DNA of 25,772 bases from NCBI GenBank assembly GCA_018398765.1, contig JAHBMJ010001097.1, forward strand, positions 10,278 to 36,049, read 5' to 3'. A program made the position numbers and the translations under genes. Positions 20,676 to 25,772 of this stretch are shown piece after piece. Position 1 is the first letter of the stretch, and each line of letters starts with the position of its first letter. Source of the DNA: Chromera velia. Its lineage: Eukaryota > Sar > Chromeraceae. The notes under the pieces are model-generated. The model was not told where the DNA came from. It searched no databases and saw only the letters and a list, made by a program, of their open reading frames with translations.

Positions 20676-21044
20676 CATAAGACAAAACGGCGACAGTGCT
20701 CTAGGGCACCACTAAATGACTTATCACTTATCATCGATCCTCAGCTGCTAGAGATCCTGAGATTCACATTGCTGGTATGCCCGATAGTATGCCCTAGCTA
20801 GGTACATGCCTATGTATACAGCAATTACACAGTATAGTACACTACATGCATATTGTAGATATGACTTGTATTCTCATTTACAATTCAAGTTTTTATCTAC
20901 TTTTTCCCGGGAGTAGACTCGGGATCCACCTTGGGATCTATACACTAGGATCCGAGTCCACAGTATCATGACCTTAAGTAGACGCTGATTCACGTAATGA
21001 AGGCTTTGGCTGTTGTTTGGCAGAGTCCCCCCAGGGCAGACATA

Positions 21045-22514
21045 TCAAATCAAACAGTCAAGAGTTTCCAGGTGTTCGAGAAGCTTATCTGTGTCTTGTT
21101 CATACGAATACTGGGGGAACTGTCCTTGAAAAAACTCGGCCTTAAGGGAGGTTGCCCAGAACGACGTGACTGCCTTCAGCCGATATTCTTTGAATCCCGC
21201 CCCCTCGTCTAGTCTTTCAAGGAGCCCAAATCTCTCTTCAAGTTGCCGAGGCAAAACAAAGAGCCCCGACTGATTAGTGCACCACACAACTTGTCCCTCT
21301 GTGCAAAATCGCATGAGAGAAAGACAGTCCTGCATCTGCGTGCCCATCGTATTATATCCAGGTCCCTGTATACTCACCTCCTTCAACCTCGGCTGCCTCC
21401 TCTCAGAGACTACCCCAGCAAAACTTGCCTGGAGGGCTTGCTCAGCTAGCTCCTCCCTCTGAGCTATCTGTCGGATAAACGCGTCATCCACAGCTCCTAT
21501 CAAAAACAGACCGTCGAAGGAGGGAGGGAGTTGTTCGAAGAGCAAACGGCCTTCAGAGCGCTTGAAAGCCTCCGAGCCCTCCATTGCACCACTCAGTCTG
21601 TGTGCACTAGCTCCCTCGGGATCTCCATACGGAGCGAAGCCACTCACACGGTTCACCAGAGGTGCCGGCCGAATGGCAATTTTCTCCCGGATCTCCTGTC
21701 TGCACCTGTCACGGAGAAACTGCACGTCCCGCACCCGCGCGTCCAGAGACCCCTCACTACCTGTGACCAGCACAGTGAGGGCATCGAAAAGGGGAGAAAC
21801 GAAACGGTCTGCAGCCAGAAGGACGGCAAGAGCCGTTACGTCATCTTCGTTAGGGTCAGTTCGGGGGTCTGCTATGACGACTAGGTGTTCTAGGGGAGAA
21901 GAGAGAGACGAGAGAACTAGAGGTTCGAGGGTCTCACAGACAAAGGGAGGAAGAGACCCCTCCACCAGAGCCTCCATCAAACCGTGAACAAATTTGAAAA
22001 ACACCGTTGAATCAGCACGAGCTTGAGCTGACCCACCGGCAGCATCTCCCATTTTGATCATTCTCCACTTCATCCCTCCACAGGCAGAGGCAGAGGCAGA
22101 GGCAGGTAAAATCTCTTCCTCACTCACCCTCACGTTCACTTGCCTCAGGCCCCTCTCTGCGCTCTCCGGAGTGTACAGACGTCTAAAGACGAACTCCACA
22201 GCAGAGAGCTCATCGTAGGACTTCACTCCAACATCCTCGTGTTTGGACATCAAGAAGTCCACAAGGCCCTGTCTGCGCTTCTCTGACTGTTGAAACCAGA
22301 CCCTCAAGGGGGACCCTTCATGGTCAAATGAAGCCCTCAGAACAGACAGGACAGCGTCACTCTCCTTAGAGGCACTGGCAGCCAGACGGTCGCGTAGCAC
22401 ACGGATGGGAGCAGAGGTCGTCTGGCTGTCAGAACTTCTGCCCTGCTCTCCGTCATCAGTGCCTGAGGTGCCGGACATCGGGTCTCCTTGATTCCCTGCC
22501 TGGCTCTGCAACAT
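21045..22514 (-). CDS. Single-exon 489-aa protein with a nucleoside-hydrolase-like Asp motif
   Basis: The frame runs from ATG at 22514, immediately preceded by an in-frame TAA, to TGA at 21045-21047 with no intron. An alternative reading would use the CAG at 22508-22506 as a splice acceptor. Residues 1-55 are Ser/Gly/Gln-rich. A short Ser-Ala repeat at about 138-143 is encoded by a GCAGAG hexamer array (about 22083-22106). Residues 211-232 contain LVVIADPRTDPNEDDVTALA. A strand ending in Asp, followed by closely spaced Asp residues and a helix, resembles the calcium- and ribose-binding D-x-x-x-DD motif of inosine-uridine-type nucleoside hydrolases. LFLIGAVDD (336-344) and GYNTMGTQMQD (386-396), followed by VVWCTNQSG, could correspond to later core elements, though the canonical active-site His is not evident. 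If correct, the protein would be a diverged, possibly inactive, relative with a 200-residue N-terminal extension. The gene is well supported; the fold assignment is tentative. Confidence 0.75.
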   Translation of the reverse strand: MLQSQAGNQGDPMSGTSGTDDGEQGRSSDSQTTSAPIRVLRDRLAASASKESDAVLSVLRASFDHEGSPLRVWFQQSEKRRQGLVDFLMSKHEDVGVKSYDELSAVEFVFRRLYTPESAERGLRQVNVRVSEEEILPASASASACGGMKWRMIKMGDAAGGSAQARADSTVFFKFVHGLMEALVEGSLPPFVCETLEPLVLSSLSSPLEHLVVIADPRTDPNEDDVTALAVLLAADRFVSPLFDALTVLVTGSEGSLDARVRDVQFLRDRCRQEIREKIAIRPAPLVNRVSGFAPYGDPEGASAHRLSGAMEGSEAFKRSEGRLLFEQLPPSFDGLFLIGAVDDAFIRQIAQREELAEQALQASFAGVVSERRQPRLKEVSIQGPGYNTMGTQMQDCLSLMRFCTEGQVVWCTNQSGLFVLPRQLEERFGLLERLDEGAGFKEYRLKAVTSFWATSLKAEFFQGQFPQYSYEQDTDKLLEHLETLDCLI

Positions 22515-23493
22515 TTAATTCAACAAATATGTACACAGCTGACACACTCATATTCAGCTTGACATTCAGGTCTTCACATTTTTATTTATGCTGCGGCAGT
22601 TTTTTCAGGGAGGGGGAAAGGAGAGATCATTTTGGATTTTCGACCTCCTAATCAAATGAGGGAGGGCATCAGTTGGGAGTCAGAAGCAAGAATTCTGGCA
22701 GAGCTCTTCGCGGATCGTCTGTGTTTATACTTTTCCAAACCACACCCCGTTCCCTTCCCACCAGGGAAAAAGACCCAGCCCCAACAGCAACAGACCACTT
22801 TCATGCATGAACAACTTCCGCCATGTCGACAGGTACTCCGTTAAGGCATCCATCAATCATTTATCCAGAAGTGAATCAGCCAGCCCCGATGCCATCAACC
22901 AGTTGCCCCTCTCATTCATGCGCGCATGCATTCTCTAATGCTTGTTCATACGGAGTGATTCCACCTAAATGCATGATCATCGGTCTGCCTACTGTTGGCC
23001 GTCTCGTCACTGACGTCTTTGATGCTGCAGGGAACTCGCTTGTGCTTCTCCAGGAGACAAAGACAACACGATAGAGCAATCAATGCAAGGAGGTTATACG
23101 GAGAAAGAAGGGGAAAGGGGACGCTTTGCGTAAAGATCAATTAATTGACACTCCTCGAGAATCGGATTTGAAGGAGACGTGAGTGCATGCATGCACAACC
23201 ATGCAAAACTGGAGTTCCAAATATTGCCACTTTCCCTCCTGGAGTACTCATTGAGATGTCTTCACACACGGAGGGAAATCGAAAAGAGCCTGTCAGAGAG
23301 AGTCTGAGGGTCATCGCTGACGATTAGCGACAGCGAAACACGCTGCCAACGTACTGAGTAGACGGATAGTCCTCCATGCAGGCTCAGTACTATATATTGG
23401 CGCCGGGCAACAGGCCGTTTTTCTGCATGAACGCACGCGCGCCGCGGCGCCGCCTCACATGCATGCATGCATGAAGTTGAATCTATATAAACG
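22515..23493. other. Upstream spacer with two short overlapping plus-strand frames
   Basis: This interval upstream of the 489-aa gene should contain its promoter. Plus-strand frames of 70 codons (22632-22844) and 83 codons (22823-23074) overlap and are unrecognised. They show no splice continuation, and I do not call them genes. GCATGC-type words cluster at 23186-23196 and 23456-23473. The GGCGCC-rich stretch at 23399-23455 is locally GC-rich and has no assigned function. Confidence 0.4.
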
Positions 23494-23614
23494 TTTAGCT
23501 AGGCGCCGGTAGGCACCGGCTAGAAAGAAAAAAAAAAAAAAGATCTCCCTAGATCGTCTACTTTTTTTTTTTTCTCGCGAAAAACCTAGATGAAATGCTA
23601 AGTCCTAGGCTAAG
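23494..23614. repeat. Second copy of the AT-rich inverted-repeat (MITE-like) family
   Basis: The left end TTTAGCTAGGCGCCGG is followed by CGGCTAGA, a long A-run, GATCTCCCTAGATCG and a T-run, almost identical in order and sequence to 2507-2575. The right end CCTAGGCTAAG is an approximate inverse of the left terminus. This copy is shorter (about 121 bp) than the one at 2507-2740, and part of the GGCGCCGG terminus is duplicated (GGTAGGCACCGG). Confidence 0.55.
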
Positions 23615-23656
23615 CCCGAAAACCTATTACTTCTATGTCACTCACCATCCAGCTTT

Positions 23657-24010
23657 TTATCCTTGCCGAAGCCCGGACTGAACTTCCCAGTGAACTTCTA
23701 ACATAAGTCTAGGCAGGGCACTACCAGCAGACTCTATATCGCGAGTGTCACTGTCTATCTGTATGTTCTTTTTCTCTGAAGCCTCTTTCTGCTCAGAGTT
23801 GTTTTCACCCCGAGTTTTCTTCCAAAATTCTTCGTATTCTTTTTTTTTAATTCTCTTTCTGCCCAGAGTTGTTCTCTCTTCTTCTTCTTCTTCTTTTTGT
23901 CGTCCCTTCTTCTTTCCAAAAAAGACGGAGAAAAGACAGAGTGAAGCAACAATCATGGTAGTCACAATGACTATCTTTCTCTCCTTTGGCCGCATCTCCT
24001 CCTGATTCAA
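23657..24010 (-). CDS. Possible small single-pass membrane protein (117 aa)
   Basis: The frame starts at 24010 and encodes MNQEEMRPKERK, a hydrophobic segment IVIVTTMIVASLCLFSVFFG (residues 13-32) and then a long highly charged tail rich in Lys, Glu and Arg, ending at 23657. One hydrophobic helix flanked by basic residues fits a signal-anchored protein with the tail in the cytosol. A Glu run is encoded by a TTC array on the plus strand. No family is recognised, and the low-complexity tail and AT-rich setting mean it may be a chance frame or a first exon only. Confidence 0.3.
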   Translation of the reverse strand: MNQEEMRPKERKIVIVTTMIVASLCLFSVFFGKKKGRQKEEEEEERTTLGRKRIKKKEYEEFWKKTRGENNSEQKEASEKKNIQIDSDTRDIESAGSALPRLMLEVHWEVQSGLRQG

Positions 24011-25084
24011 AATGCCAACAATGGTAACAGGGTGGCAGAAAAGAATACGGAGAAAAGAAGCGTGCGAGTCAACTGTCTTAGACTATCTTGATTCTCAGTT
24101 ACAAAACATATAAAAATCTGCTAAAAAATATGCTAGATTACTTCTAGCGTCGTGATTTTAAATTATTTTGAATATTTTTTAAAGTAAAAATTACTGTAAA
24201 ATTTTATAAAATTTTTGAGGGTGTCTTGACGATTAAAAAACTTAAGGTCTAAATTATTTTTCAAAAAAGAAATGGAGTAGAGTAGTGAGTGTGACGGCTT
24301 CTTTCTTCAGAGCTCTTTATGGGAGGCCTGTGAATTTGGAGCATACGCAGAGTCTAACAGATGTTGCCTGAAGTAATCAATGAAGTCAAATGATTTTGAC
24401 GGAGCTGAAATTTGTGTGGCGTGGTACTGAATCGAATGCGCGTGTGGCGGTTAATCGAACTCACCTGCGGCCCAGGGCACGCGTGACGGCTTGCCCCCGG
24501 CCCACCCCACGGCTTGGCCTTCCTGCGTATACGTGAACGGAACGACTGACACCCTATATCTCAACTCCCCCCCTCGATTTTGTTTCTATGCAAAGGGAGA
24601 AACGGAAGCGAAACTAAGTTAACACAGCCGTTTGCTCTAACTATCTGAGCCAATGAAGTCCTTTCTTGCTTTCTCTTATCGGCCAGTCTTGATAGCAAAG
24701 AGTAACATAAAAGGAATGCAGGGAGGCAGAGGGCTAAACATCATAAGAACAAGGTAGAGGGCTAGACATCATAAGATCAGTTAACTCCGGTCTGCCTCTC
24801 TAAGTCTACCTATCTCCGGTCTGCCTCTTTCGTCCTAAGAGCCTGTCTGATACCTTTCAGCGCTCCACAATACTAGAATAACAAAAAGAAAGAAAGAAAC
24901 CAGGCAGCGACTCATTCAGAGAAACTGAGCAAATCAGGCTATGAATGCTTCTTTATTAAAATTCGAAGAAAGGGAAGCAGAGCTTTCTGTTTTTGTTTTA
25001 GTCAGTCTGCCTGCCTGCTCGACTTTTTCTATGGATCCTGTATTCTCTCCCCCCCCCCCACACTGATGCAAGAGAGGTGTAGAC
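24011..25084. other. Spacer with AT-rich sequence and short tandem duplications
   Basis: Positions 24090-24270 are very AT-rich without coding signal. Positions 24410-24560 are GC-richer with no recognised gene. Two direct duplications sit side by side: an AGAGGGCTA-A/G-ACATCATAAGA unit at 24726-24750 and 24754-24778, and CTCCGGTCTGCCTCT at 24785-24799 and 24814-24828, both with a period of about 28-29 bp. A C-run covers 25050-25059. A minus-strand frame at 24934-25164 overlaps the end of the next gene and is not called. Confidence 0.5.
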
Positions 25085-25772
25085 TTATGTAGACTCAGAT
25101 ATGAATACATTCCTCTCAGAGAAAGGATTGTACTCGTAGATATCGTAGATGCCAGACGGACCATCAGAGTTGGGGAAGACCATATTCATATCACCCCTGC
25201 GCATGACTTTATATGTCTCCATATCACAAGTGGTCATTACAAACCTCACTCTCTCCTCCTTTGGTCTCTCACTCGTCTTTTTCTTCTCATCAGAGTCCTG
25301 TCTCTCCTGTTGAATCTTCAATATGATAGTCGCTAATCGCTTCATGTCTGCATCGGTGAGAGATAGCTGCTGGCTGGAGATGGGAGCAGAAGGTACATCA
25401 TGGGCTTTATTCTCAGGGCGGACAGGCTAGCCTTGTGAGTCACCTTTAAAATCACCCTTCTGTTTCCCCCCTCCAGTTCGTTTGTTGCCATCTCTCTCGT
25501 TCTGCTTCGATCTCCATTTGCTGTAGTGGTTCCTATAGTTTTGGGAGACGTTGGCTAAGTGACGGGCGTGCTCTGGGTGCATTTGGTTGAAGTCTGGCTC
25601 CCCATCGGTTCTGGTAGAGTCCAAAAGTGACTCTAGTAACTTGGCAGAGCTAAAAGAAGCTGTGCCACCGGCTGCAGAGGAGAGGAACTGCTTCTGGTGC
25701 TTGGAGATTTCGATTACCAGGTCCTTTTTAGTGACCGAAGAGACGATCCGCATGGACGCCACCCACTTATTC
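25085..25772 (-). pseudogene. 3' end of an unknown gene, interrupted by one in-frame TAG
   Basis: The frame is open from the right edge (25772) to a TAG at 25429-25427, then continues in the same frame to a stop at 25085. The upstream part reads ...SMRIVSSVTKKDLVIEISKH..., has a helical and then basic Gly/Lys/Asn-rich end (NKRTGGGKQKGDFKGDSQG), and stops. The downstream part includes MKRLATIILKIQQER, a Lys/Glu-rich linker and an aromatic-rich end (GIYDIYEYNPFSERNVF). Both halves have normal composition, so they may be one protein with a premature stop, a stop-readthrough product or two adjacent reading frames. I tested splicing out the TAG: donor GTGACT with the acceptors ending ATCTCCAG, CCAG and CAG gives introns of 70, 74 or 77 nt, none frame-preserving. 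The basic C-terminus recalls retroelement Gag proteins, but no zinc knuckle or polymerase follows. Product unknown. Confidence 0.4.

Larger units (their letters stand above)
18461..21044. other. Second repeat-rich spacer between convergent genes
   Basis: This 2.6-kb interval separates the 3' ends of the giant gene and the single-exon gene at 21045. AATAAA at 18603-18608, 143 nt after the stop, is a plausible polyadenylation signal for the giant gene. Two TTGCGCAA palindromes follow at 18618 and 18631. Positions 18650-18950 and 20780-20960 are AT-rich with no coding signal. Decayed reading frames at 18948-19588 and 19988-20344 and the hairpin cluster at 20592-20675 are listed separately. The words GGCTAGTGTTT and GTCTAGGCAG recur here and in the other spacers, suggesting old copies of shared mobile elements. 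Confidence 0.6.

Noticed and set aside
23398..23415. TGGCGCCGGGCAACAGG, resembling a retroviral primer-binding site
   Set aside because: No LTR precedes it and no polypurine tract or polymerase follows. The match covers only the first seven bases.

Overview
The window looks like nuclear DNA of a unicellular eukaryote. Two genes are split by spliceosomal introns with GT..AG ends, pyrimidine-rich acceptors and phases that can be matched exon to exon. Proteins are long and rich in low-complexity sequence, GC-rich genes alternate with AT-rich repeat-laden spacers, and microsatellites are abundant. This is compatible with a large-genome alveolate or chromerid-type alga, for example Chromera velia, but that is an inference from style and not from a diagnostic marker. 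There is no sign of bacterial operons, tRNA genes or CRISPR arrays.

Layout, left to right. (1) 304-1854, plus strand: the 3' end of a multi-exon gene that enters from the left; one exon resembles an exon of the giant gene further right. (2) 1855-4143: a repeat-rich spacer between convergent genes, with a small AT-rich inverted-repeat element (2507-2740) and a roughly 970-bp foldback element bounded by a perfect 23-nt inverted repeat and TTTGA arrays (2969-3938). (3) 4144-7192, minus strand: a seven-exon gene that can be assembled completely. It encodes an RNase PH-fold subunit of the RNA exosome ring, Rrp42/EXOSC7 (322 aa). (4) 7193-8052: a shared upstream region between divergent genes. (5) 8053-18460, plus strand: a four-exon gene for a protein of about 3,117 residues. 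BTB-plus-BACK-like segments lie near both ends, separated by about 2,000 residues of disordered, charged, Gly/Ser/Pro-rich sequence. (6) 18461-21044: a second convergent spacer with decayed reading frames, one possibly from a LINE-type retrotransposon, and a compact stretch of four consecutive predicted RNA hairpins (20592-20675). (7) 21045-22514, minus strand: a 489-aa single-exon gene with an Asp-rich motif resembling nucleoside hydrolases. (8) 22515-25084: spacer with a second copy of the AT-rich inverted-repeat family, a possible small single-pass membrane protein and tandem duplications. (9) 25085-25772, minus strand: a reading frame entering from the right edge, interrupted by one in-frame TAG.

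The genes do not form an obvious pathway. Rrp42 is a housekeeping RNA-processing factor, the giant protein is probably a scaffold or ubiquitin-ligase adaptor if its BTB assignment holds, and the rest is unassigned. The most interesting points are the giant two-ended BTB/BACK-like protein, the four-hairpin RNA candidate, the divergent nucleoside-hydrolase-like single-exon gene, and the restriction of long microsatellites to introns in a fixed sense-strand orientation.
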